Shown here: piece by piece, positions 1 to 6,563 of the stretch | Position numbering within the stretch: position 1 is the stretch's first letter | Layout of the letters: each line of letters begins with the position of its first letter | Assembly (NCBI GenBank): GCA_900542615.1 | Contig: UQOG01000096.1 | Location: 1-7,697 of the forward strand | Direction of reading: 5' to 3' | Length of the DNA: 7,697 nt | Source: an uncultured Eubacteriales bacterium | GTDB taxonomy: Bacteria > Bacillota > Clostridia > Christensenellales > CAG-138 | The notes under the pieces: generated by a model | What the model saw: the letters and a program-made list of their open reading frames with translations, nothing else | What the model was told of the DNA's origin: nothing | Database searches by the model: none | Position numbers and translations under genes: made by a program

Positions 1-27
1 GGCCGCGCTGCGGCCGGCCGGTTTTTT
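1..27 (+). terminator. Partial Rho-independent terminator at the window edge
   Basis: GGCCGC (1-6) pairs with GCGGCC (10-15) around a three-base loop. A further GGCCGG (16-21) follows, then six T (22-27). The right arm 10-21 probably paired with a longer left arm that lies before the window, so only part of the stem is visible. It would end a + strand gene located upstream. The GC-rich stem followed directly by a T run is the classic pattern, but the missing left arm keeps confidence moderate. Confidence 0.55.
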
Positions 28-338
28 ATTTGGACACGAAGGAAAGGGCGTGGGAGCGTCCTGGAGGCTTCCGCTGTCCGATAGAGACCAGATAAACGGA
101 TTCTGGAGCGTCCTGGGCATACTGTTGCTTCGCCGCAGGGGAACGACCTCTCGCATACCGAAGGGCAGACCCAAGGCAGCGCTTTTTGAGCTGGCAGGGA
201 TCTTGGGGCTTTTGGGAGACGGAAGGACCGGGAGCAAATCGCGGAGCAAGATCAGAAAAGGGATGCGGCGAAGCATTTGACGGATGAAGAACCCTTTGGC
301 GCATATGCTATAGGGAGAAAACAAAGTAGGAGGCCAAT
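28..338. other. Region without a supportable gene, upstream of tspO
   Basis: About 310 bases separate the terminator from the tspO start. Short open frames exist on both strands, for example GTG 50 to 280 on + and 304 to 26 on -. None has a recognisable product and none has a convincing ribosome binding site, which is usual for GC-rich DNA. A start-less frame on + from 190 to 342 reads a charged peptide (with ...REQIAEQDQKRDAAKHL...) and ends in a TGA that overlaps the tspO ATG as ATGA; it may be the tail of a decayed gene. The tspO leader and promoter must lie here, but no well-spaced -35/-10 pair was found. TTGACG at 277-282 is 21 bases from TATGCT at 304-309, which is too far for a normal sigma-A promoter. 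Confidence 0.5.
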
Positions 339-809
339 ATGAAACCCATCCGTTGGAAACAACTGCTTTTATGCCTGCTCATCCCCGAGGCGGTGGGGGG
401 ACTGGCAGGCTGGCTCACCAGCGACGCCGCCGCCCTGTTTGAGACCCTGCATAAGCCGCCCCTTGCGCCGCCGGCCTGGGCGTTCCCCATTGCCTGGGCC
501 ATCCTGTATGCCCTGATGGGGATCTCCTCTTATCTGATTTTGCAAGGCGAAGGGCCAAAGGTAAAACCCGCCTTGGCCGTCTATGGGGCCCAGCTGGCTG
601 TGAATTTCCTTTGGCCCCTGGTATTCTTCCTGGGCCAGGCATATTTGCTAGCGTTTTTTATTTTGGCGCTGCTATATGGCTTGGTGCTTTGGATGATCCG
701 GGCGTTCTGGTCCATACGGCCCGCCGCCGCCAATTTGCAGCTCCCCTATGTGCTGTGGCTGACCTATGCCGCGTATCTGAATCTGGGGATATCTCTCTTG
801 AACCCGTAA
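339..809 (+). CDS. tspO: TspO/MBR family tryptophan-rich membrane protein
   Basis: A 156-residue integral membrane protein of the TspO (translocator protein, peripheral benzodiazepine receptor) family, which binds porphyrins and related ligands; its role in Firmicutes is poorly defined. Five hydrophobic helices are visible at about residues 7-27, 48-69, 79-98, 101-122 and 131-153, the family number. Family marks are KPPLAPPAWAFPIAW (39-53), NFLWPLVFF (89-97) and an aromatic last helix, PYVLWLTYAAYLNLG (136-150). The length is normal for the family. The start ATG is preceded by AGGAGG at 328-333, five bases away. The gene stands alone and converges on the - strand ABC operon, with a shared terminator between them. 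Its GC-rich codon use matches that operon, so both belong to the same left-hand genome. The family call is firm; ligand and function are not known from the sequence. Confidence 0.9.
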   Translation: MKPIRWKQLLLCLLIPEAVGGLAGWLTSDAAALFETLHKPPLAPPAWAFPIAWAILYALMGISSYLILQGEGPKVKPALAVYGAQLAVNFLWPLVFFLGQAYLLAFFILALLYGLVLWMIRAFWSIRPAAANLQLPYVLWLTYAAYLNLGISLLNP

Positions 810-825
810 ACAGGTAGAAAAAAGT

Positions 826-863
826 GGCCTGCCCCTTTGCTTCTAGCGGCAAAGGAGCAGGCC
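826..863. terminator. Bidirectional Rho-independent terminator between tspO and the ABC operon
   Basis: A 15-base arm at 826-840 pairs with 849-863 (GGCCTGCCCCTTTGC against GCAAAGGAGCAGGCC), with one mismatch and an eight-base loop. Read on the - strand the stem is followed by ACTTTTTTCTACC (the complement of 813-825), a good T run for ending the ABC operon, whose stop lies 45 bases away. Read on the + strand the stem, 17 bases after the tspO stop, is followed by GAATCTATTTTATA, a weaker T-rich tail. A smaller six-base-pair hairpin (884-889 with 897-902) lies nearer the permease stop and has no T run. Confidence 0.85.
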
Positions 864-907
864 GAATCTATTTTATATAGAGGCGGGCGGCGTTTACGCC
901 CGTTCCC

Positions 908-2266
908 CTATTCGCTCTTGATGGCCTCCAGGGCGGGGATACGCACCGCCTTGTTGGCGGGGTAGTAGCCGGAACCCAAGCCGATCAGGATGGAGAACAA
1001 TATGGCAAACCCCAGCAACCAGGCCGGCACCACGGATAAACGGCTGCCTGGCGTGGTTAGGATGGTATAAACATCCATAAGGGAGGTGATGGAGGCCCCC
1101 TGGGATACCAGGTTCATGATCCAAGAAGCCAACAGGCTAATCACGCAGCCTATTACGCCGCCGATCAGGCCGATAGCGCCGGCTTCCAGAAGGAAGAGGC
1201 GGCGAATGTCTCGTACGTAGCAACCAAGGGATTTCATAATGCCGATTTCCCGGGTGCGCTCGGAGATGGACATGATCATGGTATTGGTGATGCCCAACGC
1301 CGCCACAAACAGGGAAATGGCCCCCAGGCCGCCCAACATCAGCTGCTTTTGCCGGGCTTCCTTTTCCATGGGCTGGCGTATGCTTTCCATGGAACTGGTC
1401 TGAAAGCCCATCTGCTTGATGTTTTTTTCCACCTCCGCCACCCGGTCGATGCCCGAGACCTTTACCAGCACGGTCTCGTAGCCCTTGGGGGGGCCGGATA
1501 CCAGGTTTGCCGCCTGCTTGGCTTGATCCATCAGGGCCTGTAGGCTTTTAATGTCCAAAATCAGCCCTTGGGAGGTTTCATAGCCCTTGGAATAATCCTC
1601 TTTGATCCGGCCGGTAATGGTGATGGGCCGGGTAACGGGAGGGGCCTCCCCATAGCGGATCTCCAGCAACAGCTGGCCTTCCATGGCGTTGAAGTAAGCG
1701 GGGGGCGGCTCCCCTATGGTGCCGTCGTCCTGATACATGCTGTATAGGTCCACCGTGTTATACCCTTCCGGCCGCATGGTATCCTGAAAGGCGTATTCCA
1801 TATATTGGCCGGCCAGGGCTTCCCCCTCCGCAAGGGGCTGGGGATAACGGCCGGAGAGCAGGTTGTAACCCAAGCCCTCTATCGCCTTGATGTCCAAGCC
1901 CGCTGCGCTGGCATAGTCCGCCATAAACCGCCGGCCCTCCCCGGCATAGAGCCGAACGGAAAAGTCATCCGGGCTCAGCTTGGGGGTGGCGGCTTCCACG
2001 TGCTCTAGGGCGGTAAAGGACCGCACTGCGCCGTCATCCAGCTTATTCCCTTGCTTGCCCCGGCCTTGGGGGTATACGGTGATGATGTTCAGGTCCCCCA
2101 GCTCCGAAAGGAGCTTATCCTGGGATTCCTTCATGCCGATGCCAATGGATACCATGATCACAATGGCGCAGCAGCCGATCAATACCCCCAGTACCGTGAG
2201 CAGGGTGCGGGTTTTCCGGCGCAGCAGGTTCTGGACGCACATGCGGATCAGATCCTGCCGGCCCAT
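908..2266 (-). CDS. FtsX/MacB-type ABC transporter permease
   Basis: A 452-residue permease of the MacB/LolC/FtsX superfamily (Type VII ABC fold). The architecture is standard: a basic N-terminus (RRKTR) runs into transmembrane helix 1 at about residues 21-43, then a large extracellular MacB-PCD-like domain (about 45-305), then three helices at about 309-333, 357-385 and 412-434. Family marks include MSISERTREIGIMKSLG (332-348) in the cytoplasmic coupling loop and GYYPANKAVRIPALEAIKSE (433-452) at the C-terminus. It has one FtsX unit, so it probably works as a homodimer with the ATPase encoded at 4108-4836. The ATG start lies three bases after the stop of the preceding gene, with AGGAGG at 2275-2280 eight bases upstream. 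Such systems move lipids, peptides or antibiotics, or turn ATP hydrolysis into force across the membrane to act on envelope enzymes. Which of these applies cannot be read here. Confidence 0.92.
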   Translation of the reverse strand: MGRQDLIRMCVQNLLRRKTRTLLTVLGVLIGCCAIVIMVSIGIGMKESQDKLLSELGDLNIITVYPQGRGKQGNKLDDGAVRSFTALEHVEAATPKLSPDDFSVRLYAGEGRRFMADYASAAGLDIKAIEGLGYNLLSGRYPQPLAEGEALAGQYMEYAFQDTMRPEGYNTVDLYSMYQDDGTIGEPPPAYFNAMEGQLLLEIRYGEAPPVTRPITITGRIKEDYSKGYETSQGLILDIKSLQALMDQAKQAANLVSGPPKGYETVLVKVSGIDRVAEVEKNIKQMGFQTSSMESIRQPMEKEARQKQLMLGGLGAISLFVAALGITNTMIMSISERTREIGIMKSLGCYVRDIRRLFLLEAGAIGLIGGVIGCVISLLASWIMNLVSQGASITSLMDVYTILTTPGSRLSVVPAWLLGFAILFSILIGLGSGYYPANKAVRIPALEAIKSE

Positions 2267-2269
2267 GGT

Positions 2270-4111
2270 TTACGCCTCCTCGTCTTTCCATTCATAGCTG
2301 TTTTGTCCTCCTTGCTTGGCGCCCCGCTTCTTCAGGTAGAACAGCACGCCCCCGCCGATGAGGGCCAATCCGCCTACGCCGATGAGAATATAGGGCAGGG
2401 GGCTTTTTTTCTCCCCGTCGTCCAGATCCATGCCCATATCGTCCAAATCCACAGGGTCATAGTAGGGCTCCTCCACGTTGAAGGATACCGGTACTTCCTT
2501 TTCCTGCACCTGGCCGCTGGCGTCCTCATAGCTGATCTTCACGTTGAAGCTAAGGACGCCGGCTTCGTCCGGGGTGAGGACAAAGTTGATGGTGCCGCTC
2601 TTGCCGGGCTCCAGGTTGCCTAGGTTTTGCACCGTGTTCAAAGCGGGGATGGAGCTGGGCAGCTGGGCTTGGGCGTTGGCAACATCGCTGCGGCCCTTGT
2701 TGTAGTATTGCAGGGTCAAGGTGGTTTCCTGGCCAACCATGGCGTCCTGGGGCGGTTTGGTCATGGTCACCTCAAACCGGTCCGGCTGATACAGGGGAAT
2801 GGATAGCTTTTGCGGTATGGTCACCTGGCTGCGCTTGTTGTTATCCACGTATTCATATTTGAAGGTGACGGTCACCTCCCCGGCGCCCGGCTTGGCGGTG
2901 GGCAGGGCCATGAGCCGCACGGATTCGGACTTGGCCTCCTGCTTGCCCAGGCTGGCGTAGTAAAAGGTATTGGAGGAATCGCACAGGCTTAGGCCTTCCC
3001 CGGGCTCCAGGGTCATGACCACGTTTTCCAGCTTTTTCTTTTCGCTGGTGTTGAGGAAGTCCAGCTTCAGTGTAAATTCCGAGCCGGCGGCCACCTGCTG
3101 GCCGCTTTCCCCATAGGTGTACCGCTGCAAAATCACGTTGGGCACCGGGCCGTCCATCTGGGCGGCGTTGGGGTCCGTGGCCCGGGATAAAAGGTTCAGC
3201 CGGTCGGAGGCGGCGCCCTGGACAGGAGCTTCGCCATTGTAATAGGTAAATTTCACCTCCGCGGTAATGGTCTGCTGCTCTGCGGAAACGGTCTTAGCCG
3301 CCTTGAAGCGCAGGGTTAGGGCCGCAGTCTGGCCGCTGGGAATGTTCCCCAGGGGAAAGGAGGCGGCGTTTTCCGTCAGGATGAGGGAATCCGAGGTGGT
3401 GATGGTGACCAGGGCATTATCCATGCCGGCGCGGCCCATGTTGGTGAAAAACAGGGTGATCACAGCCTCGTCCCCGGCCTTGAGCAGGGGCACGTCGCTG
3501 CGGGAAAGCCGCAGGGAGGGGGCGGGGATCGCCACCGGGGCCGGGGGCTGGGTGGGCTCGGGGGCGGTGTACTCCACGCACTCCCCCAGGCTGATCTCCG
3601 CCTGGTCATAGGGCAGGGACAGGGCCCGATAGCCCACCATGCACCGGAAGGAACGGCCCTGGCCGTTGTAGGTGCAATCCGGGAATAGGACGGTGCATTG
3701 CAGGGGGTCATTGGGACCGGAAAGGAGCTGCACCTGGGGGGCGCCCCCGGTGGAAAAGCTATCCACCAGCCGGCTCACGTCCAGCTGGGAAGCATCCCCC
3801 GCCTGCTGGGTGGTGATGCCGGTGTTCATCAGGGAAAGCACGATGGTCACCTTATCCCCCTTGCGGATGCTGCCGGCAGGGCCGCCCCCGGACAGGGCCT
3901 GGTAGCCGGTGACCACCAGGCTGCTGGAAAGAGGCGTGTCCGTTGCACCGGGCTGGCCGCTCAGGGGGGCGCCATTGGCGGGTGGGCTGCCCGCGGCCGC
4001 AACGGCCTCAGGAGCCGGGGCTGCCGGCTCCTCCGCTAGGGCCATGGCGGGTAGGCAAAGGGTAATCAGGACCAAGACGAAAGCGCATACGCGGGTAGTC
4101 CATCCTTTCAT
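2270..4111 (-). CDS. Secreted, C-terminally anchored Ig-like repeat protein of the ABC operon
   Basis: A 613-residue exported protein with no gene name I recognise. It has a Sec signal peptide (residues 1-26, hydrophobic 10-25, likely cut after ALA), an Ala/Pro-rich stretch (27-60), and about four beta-rich modules of CARDB/COG1361-like Ig-type at roughly 62-180, 199-308, 325-445 and 446-546. The modules carry recurring patterns such as KAGDEAVITLFFTNMGRAG, GSEFTLKLDFLNTSEKK and VGQETTLTLQYYNKGRSD. A Pro-rich linker (183-198) separates modules one and two. An acidic segment (549-568) leads to one helix (about 572-593) and a basic cytoplasmic tail (KKRGAKQGG). It therefore faces outward and is tied to the membrane. 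Its ATG overlaps the ATPase stop as ATGA and has GGAGGA at 4121-4126; the permease follows after three bases. Position and topology suggest an extracellular partner of the permease, for substrate capture or envelope contact; this is inference. Four cysteines (139, 146, 157, 178) sit only in module one and could form disulfides. Confidence 0.85.
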   Translation of the reverse strand: MKGWTTRVCAFVLVLITLCLPAMALAEEPAAPAPEAVAAAGSPPANGAPLSGQPGATDTPLSSSLVVTGYQALSGGGPAGSIRKGDKVTIVLSLMNTGITTQQAGDASQLDVSRLVDSFSTGGAPQVQLLSGPNDPLQCTVLFPDCTYNGQGRSFRCMVGYRALSLPYDQAEISLGECVEYTAPEPTQPPAPVAIPAPSLRLSRSDVPLLKAGDEAVITLFFTNMGRAGMDNALVTITTSDSLILTENAASFPLGNIPSGQTAALTLRFKAAKTVSAEQQTITAEVKFTYYNGEAPVQGAASDRLNLLSRATDPNAAQMDGPVPNVILQRYTYGESGQQVAAGSEFTLKLDFLNTSEKKKLENVVMTLEPGEGLSLCDSSNTFYYASLGKQEAKSESVRLMALPTAKPGAGEVTVTFKYEYVDNNKRSQVTIPQKLSIPLYQPDRFEVTMTKPPQDAMVGQETTLTLQYYNKGRSDVANAQAQLPSSIPALNTVQNLGNLEPGKSGTINFVLTPDEAGVLSFNVKISYEDASGQVQEKEVPVSFNVEEPYYDPVDLDDMGMDLDDGEKKSPLPYILIGVGGLALIGGGVLFYLKKRGAKQGGQNSYEWKDEEA

Positions 4112-4836
4112 GTGGTAGGTTCCTCCTGCAAGTGATGATTTTGCTGAATTTTGACGATCTCCCCGTCGATCAGGGTGACGATGCGGTCGGCATAGTCGGC
4201 CATTTCCGGGTCGTGGGAGACCAACACGATGGTCTGGCGGTTTTCCCGGGCAAAGCCCCGGATCATCTCCATGACCTCAATGGTGGTTTTAGAATCCAGG
4301 TTGCCGGTGGGTTCGTCGGCGAACACCACGTCCGGCTTGGCGATAAAGGCCCGGGCAATGCCCACTCGCTGCTGCTGGCCGCCGGACATCTGGCCGGGAT
4401 AGTGATGCAGCCGGTGGGACAGGCCCACCTGGCGAAGCATTCGGGCGGCAGCCCGCTCCCGCTGGGCCCGGGGTACGCCCCGGAACATAAGGGGCAGGGC
4501 CACGTTTTCCACGGCGGTCAGGGCGGGCAGCAGGTTATAGGATTGAAACACGAATCCCAAATGCTCCTGCCGGAATTTGGCCAGCGCCTCTTCGGAAAGC
4601 TGGCCGATGGGGACCCCGCCGATGGACACCTGGCCCCGGGTGGGCTTTTCCATACCGGCCAGCTGATTAAGTAGCGTGCTTTTGCCGGAGCCCGAGGTGC
4701 CGAAGATACAGCAGATCTCGCCCCGGGGGATGGTCAGGTCGATGGACTTGAGGGCCACCACCACCTCTTCCCCCACGGGATATTCCTTGCGCAGGGCCGA
4801 GACCTGGATAAGAGGGGCTTTGCGGGCAGTTTCCAT
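4108..4836 (-). CDS. MacB/LolD-type ABC transporter ATPase
   Basis: A 242-residue nucleotide-binding subunit that powers the FtsX-type permease of the same operon. All catalytic motifs are intact: Walker A GTSGSGKST (46-54), Q-loop Gln98 in VFQSYNLLPALT, signature MSGGQQQRVGIARA (150-163; Met replaces the usual Leu), Walker B VVFADEPTGNLD (170-181) and switch His208 in LVSHDPEMADYADR. The FQSYNLLP and DEPTGNLD forms are typical of the MacB/LolD/FtsE branch. I chose the ATG at 4836 because a full AAAGGAGG lies six bases upstream (4843-4850) and the protein then begins, as in the family, just before the first beta strand. An in-frame ATG exists farther out at 5028, but it would put 64 unrelated residues antisense to alr and across the composition break. 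The gene is first in the three-gene operon and its stop overlaps the next start by four bases. Confidence 0.95.
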   Translation of the reverse strand: METARKAPLIQVSALRKEYPVGEEVVVALKSIDLTIPRGEICCIFGTSGSGKSTLLNQLAGMEKPTRGQVSIGGVPIGQLSEEALAKFRQEHLGFVFQSYNLLPALTAVENVALPLMFRGVPRAQRERAAARMLRQVGLSHRLHHYPGQMSGGQQQRVGIARAFIAKPDVVFADEPTGNLDSKTTIEVMEMIRGFARENRQTIVLVSHDPEMADYADRIVTLIDGEIVKIQQNHHLQEEPTT

Positions 4837-4842
4837 AAGGTA

Positions 4843-4850
4843 CCTCCTTT
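4843..4850 (-). promoter_or_regulatory. Ribosome binding site that sets the ABC ATPase start
   Basis: On the - strand the sequence reads AAAGGAGG, a near-perfect anti-Shine-Dalgarno match, six bases before ATG 4836. It rules against the longer open frame that starts at 5028. Confidence 0.9.
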
Positions 4851-4915
4851 CGCCGCAATGGTTTAGAGAATACCGGGCAAAGCTAAAGAAACCCGCCACC
4901 AAAAGATAAAGGATT
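4851..4915. other. Short divergent intergenic gap at the composition break
   Basis: Sixty-five bases lie between the ATPase ribosome binding site and the alr start. The GC-rich, GCC/CTG-style DNA to the left changes to an AT-richer style within this gap. Two divergent genes start here, yet I find no convincing sigma-A promoter in either direction. On the - strand TATTCT (complement of about 4867-4872) lacks a -35 at a proper distance. On the + strand the alr ATG has only a weak AAAGG (4908-4912) before it. This would fit a breakpoint that removed the promoters or operon genes that normally come before each gene. Confidence 0.6.
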
Positions 4916-6082
4916 ATGAAGAAATTCGAGAGAGTAAAAGCGGTTGTATCATTAGATGCGATCGCACATAACTTTGCGGAAATGAAGAAAAATATTGCAG
5001 AGGGAACGCAGATCGTTGCGGTGATCAAGGCAGATGGATACGGACATGGGGCAGAGGCAATCGCCCGTCTGATCGAAGACTATGATTATATCTGGGGATT
5101 TGCGGTTGCAACACCTGAGGAGGCACTTCAGCTTCGTACCTTCGGCGTCAAAAAACCGATTCTGATCCTGGGGATTGTTTTTGAGGAATATTATACAGAA
5201 ATGATCGCAAAAGAGATTCGTCTGACGGTCTGTACTTATGAGATGGCACAAGAACTCTCAGAGGAAGCAAAGCGTCAGGGAAGAAATGTACATATTCATA
5301 TTGGTCTGGATACCGGAATGAGCCGGATCGGATTTGCAGACAGGCAGGAAAGTGTCGCCCAGATCAAAAAGATCAAAGAGCTTCCGAATGTCGAGATTGA
5401 GGGAATGTTCACTCATTTTGCGAGAGCGGATGAAACAGACAGAAGTCCGGCTATGGATCAGCTGAAGCGTTATCTGAATTTTGCAAAGCTTCTGGAGGAT
5501 GCCGGAGTTCAGATTCCGATGAAGCACTGTTCCAACAGTGCCGGAATTATCCGTATTCCGGAGGCGAATCTGAATGCAGTACGGGCAGGTATTACGATCT
5601 ATGGAATGTATCCTTCCAACGAAGTAGAGAGAGACAATCTGAAACTGATCCCGGCTATGGAACTTAAGAGCCACATCACCTATGTCAAGACTCTGGAGCC
5701 GGGGGCTGCGATCAGCTATGGCGGAACCTTTACCGTCAAGAAGAAAATGAGAGTGGCAACGATCCCGGTCGGATACGCAGATGGATATCCACGTTCTCTG
5801 TCAAATAAAGGCTGGGTGCTGATCCACGGTAAGAGGGCTCCGATCCTTGGAAGGGTCTGTATGGATCAGTTTATGGTGGATGTCACAAAGATTCCGGAGG
5901 CGGATATGGGTGACGAGGTGACTCTGATCGGAAAAGACGGAAAGGAATTTATCAGCATGGAAACCTTCGGGGATCTGTCCGGACGTTTTTCCTATGAATT
6001 TGCCTGCGATATCAGCAAGCGTGTTCCGAGAGTCTATATCAGAGACGGCAGAGAATGGGGAGAGCTTACCTTCTTTAACTAA
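4916..6082 (+). CDS. alr: Alanine racemase
   Basis: A 388-residue PLP-dependent enzyme that interconverts L- and D-alanine and so supplies D-Ala for peptidoglycan; it acts in the cytoplasm. The PLP lysine is Lys38 in AVIKADGYGHG. LDTGMSRIGF (131-140) carries the active-site arginine, Arg137. HCSNSAGI (204-211) and NAVRAGITIYG (220-230; Arg223 should contact the PLP ring nitrogen) follow. The catalytic tyrosine of the partner face is Tyr268 in ISYGGTF. The C-terminal beta domain has GYADGYPR (286-293), GRVCMDQFMVDV (312-323) and a normal end. The TIM-barrel N-domain plus beta C-domain and the length are standard for the family. The start ATG gives the typical N-terminus (RVKAVVSLDAIAHNF), although its ribosome binding site is weak. 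alr followed by mazF is also seen in Bacillus (alr-ndoAI-ndoA). The gene uses GGA, AGA and ATC codons, unlike the ABC operon on its left. Confidence 0.97.
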   Translation: MKKFERVKAVVSLDAIAHNFAEMKKNIAEGTQIVAVIKADGYGHGAEAIARLIEDYDYIWGFAVATPEEALQLRTFGVKKPILILGIVFEEYYTEMIAKEIRLTVCTYEMAQELSEEAKRQGRNVHIHIGLDTGMSRIGFADRQESVAQIKKIKELPNVEIEGMFTHFARADETDRSPAMDQLKRYLNFAKLLEDAGVQIPMKHCSNSAGIIRIPEANLNAVRAGITIYGMYPSNEVERDNLKLIPAMELKSHITYVKTLEPGAAISYGGTFTVKKKMRVATIPVGYADGYPRSLSNKGWVLIHGKRAPILGRVCMDQFMVDVTKIPEADMGDEVTLIGKDGKEFISMETFGDLSGRFSYEFACDISKRVPRVYIRDGREWGELTFFN

Positions 6083-6091
6083 GGAAGATGA

Positions 6092-6121
6092 TTCGTAACT
6101 GTGAGGCTGAGCAGTTACGAA
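6092..6121. repeat. Perfect 10-bp hairpin between alr and mazF
   Basis: TTCGTAACTG (6092-6101) pairs perfectly with CAGTTACGAA (6112-6121) around a ten-base loop, and with one bulged A the stem extends a little further (GAT with ATC). It starts nine bases after the alr stop and has no T run, so it is not a normal terminator. It may protect or process the alr-mazF transcript, act as a protein site, or be a copy of a small dispersed repeat. The sequence alone does not decide between these. Confidence 0.6.
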
Positions 6122-6192
6122 ATCAGATGGAAACACCACACATGTATACACGAGAAAAAAATGGAAATACTAATTCCAGAGAAAAAAGAATC

Positions 6193-6196
6193 GGAG
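6193..6196 (+). promoter_or_regulatory. Ribosome binding site that sets the GTG start of mazF
   Basis: GGAG lies nine bases before GTG 6206. The earlier in-frame ATG (at 6161) and the other upstream in-frame codons have no Shine-Dalgarno match and would add residues not seen in the family. Confidence 0.75.
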
Positions 6197-6205
6197 TGTG
6201 ATTGT

Positions 6206-6553
6206 GTGGTAATTAAAAGAGGGGATATTTTTTATGCAGATTTAAGGCCGGTAGTTGGGAGTGAACAGGGTGGTGTCCGCCCGGTTCTGATCATTCAGAA
6301 TGATGTGGGCAACCGACACAGTCCTACGGTCATCTGTGCTGCGATTACTTCCAAGATGAATAAGGCAAAGCTGCCGACGCATATTGAAATCGATGCTTCT
6401 TCTTATGGAATTGAGAAGGACTCGGTGATCTTGTTGGAACAGCTGCGTACGATCGATAAAAAAAGGCTGAAGGATAAGGTATGCCATCTTGACCAGACAA
6501 TGCTGGATCGAGTGAATCATGCCCTTGAAATCAGCCTTGAACTTACTTTTTAG
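6206..6553 (+). CDS. mazF: MazF/EndoA (PemK-type) mRNA endoribonuclease toxin
   Basis: From GTG 6206 this gives a 115-residue protein, close to the length of Bacillus subtilis EndoA, which it strongly resembles (KRGDIFYADLRPVVGSEQGG, DSVILLEQLRTIDKKRL). MazF enzymes are ribosome-independent, sequence-specific RNases that stop growth when not bound by MazE. The expected active-site residues are present: Arg25 in GGVRPVLIIQND and Thr48 in CAAITSKMNKAKLPTH. The protein is full length with no frameshift, so it should be active. It lies 123 bases after alr and shares its direction. That gap is too small for a MazE/EndoAI antitoxin gene, and none follows it either: the next gene is a CBS-domain protein. 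Expression probably comes from the alr transcript, since no good promoter is seen in the gap. The family is certain; how it is kept in check is not. Confidence 0.95.
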   Translation: MVIKRGDIFYADLRPVVGSEQGGVRPVLIIQNDVGNRHSPTVICAAITSKMNKAKLPTHIEIDASSYGIEKDSVILLEQLRTIDKKRLKDKVCHLDQTMLDRVNHALEISLELTF

Positions 6554-6563
6554 GCTGTTATCC

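Noticed and set aside
26..304. Short open frames on both strands before tspO (92 codons on -, 76 on +)
   Set aside because: Overlapping frames open on both strands are expected in GC-rich DNA; no ribosome binding site, no recognisable domain.
277..309. Candidate tspO promoter TTGACG ... TATGCT
   Set aside because: The spacing is 21 bases, outside the usual 16-18, and alternative -10 hexamers nearby fit poorly.
884..902. Six-base-pair hairpin just after the permease stop as a second terminator
   Set aside because: No T run follows on either strand; the hairpin at 826-863 explains termination better.
2051..2623. + strand frame of 190 codons opposite the permease and repeat protein
   Set aside because: It crosses the junction of two well-supported - strand genes and has no recognisable domain.
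4837..5028. Upstream in-frame extension of the ABC ATPase to an ATG at 5028 (306 residues)
   Set aside because: It runs antisense through the alr start, adds unrelated residues across the composition break, and the AAAGGAGG at 4843-4850 clearly marks ATG 4836.
6101..6205. Longer mazF N-terminus starting at 6101 or at ATG 6161
   Set aside because: No ribosome binding site and no family similarity in the added residues; GTG 6206 has GGAG nine bases before it and gives the conserved start.
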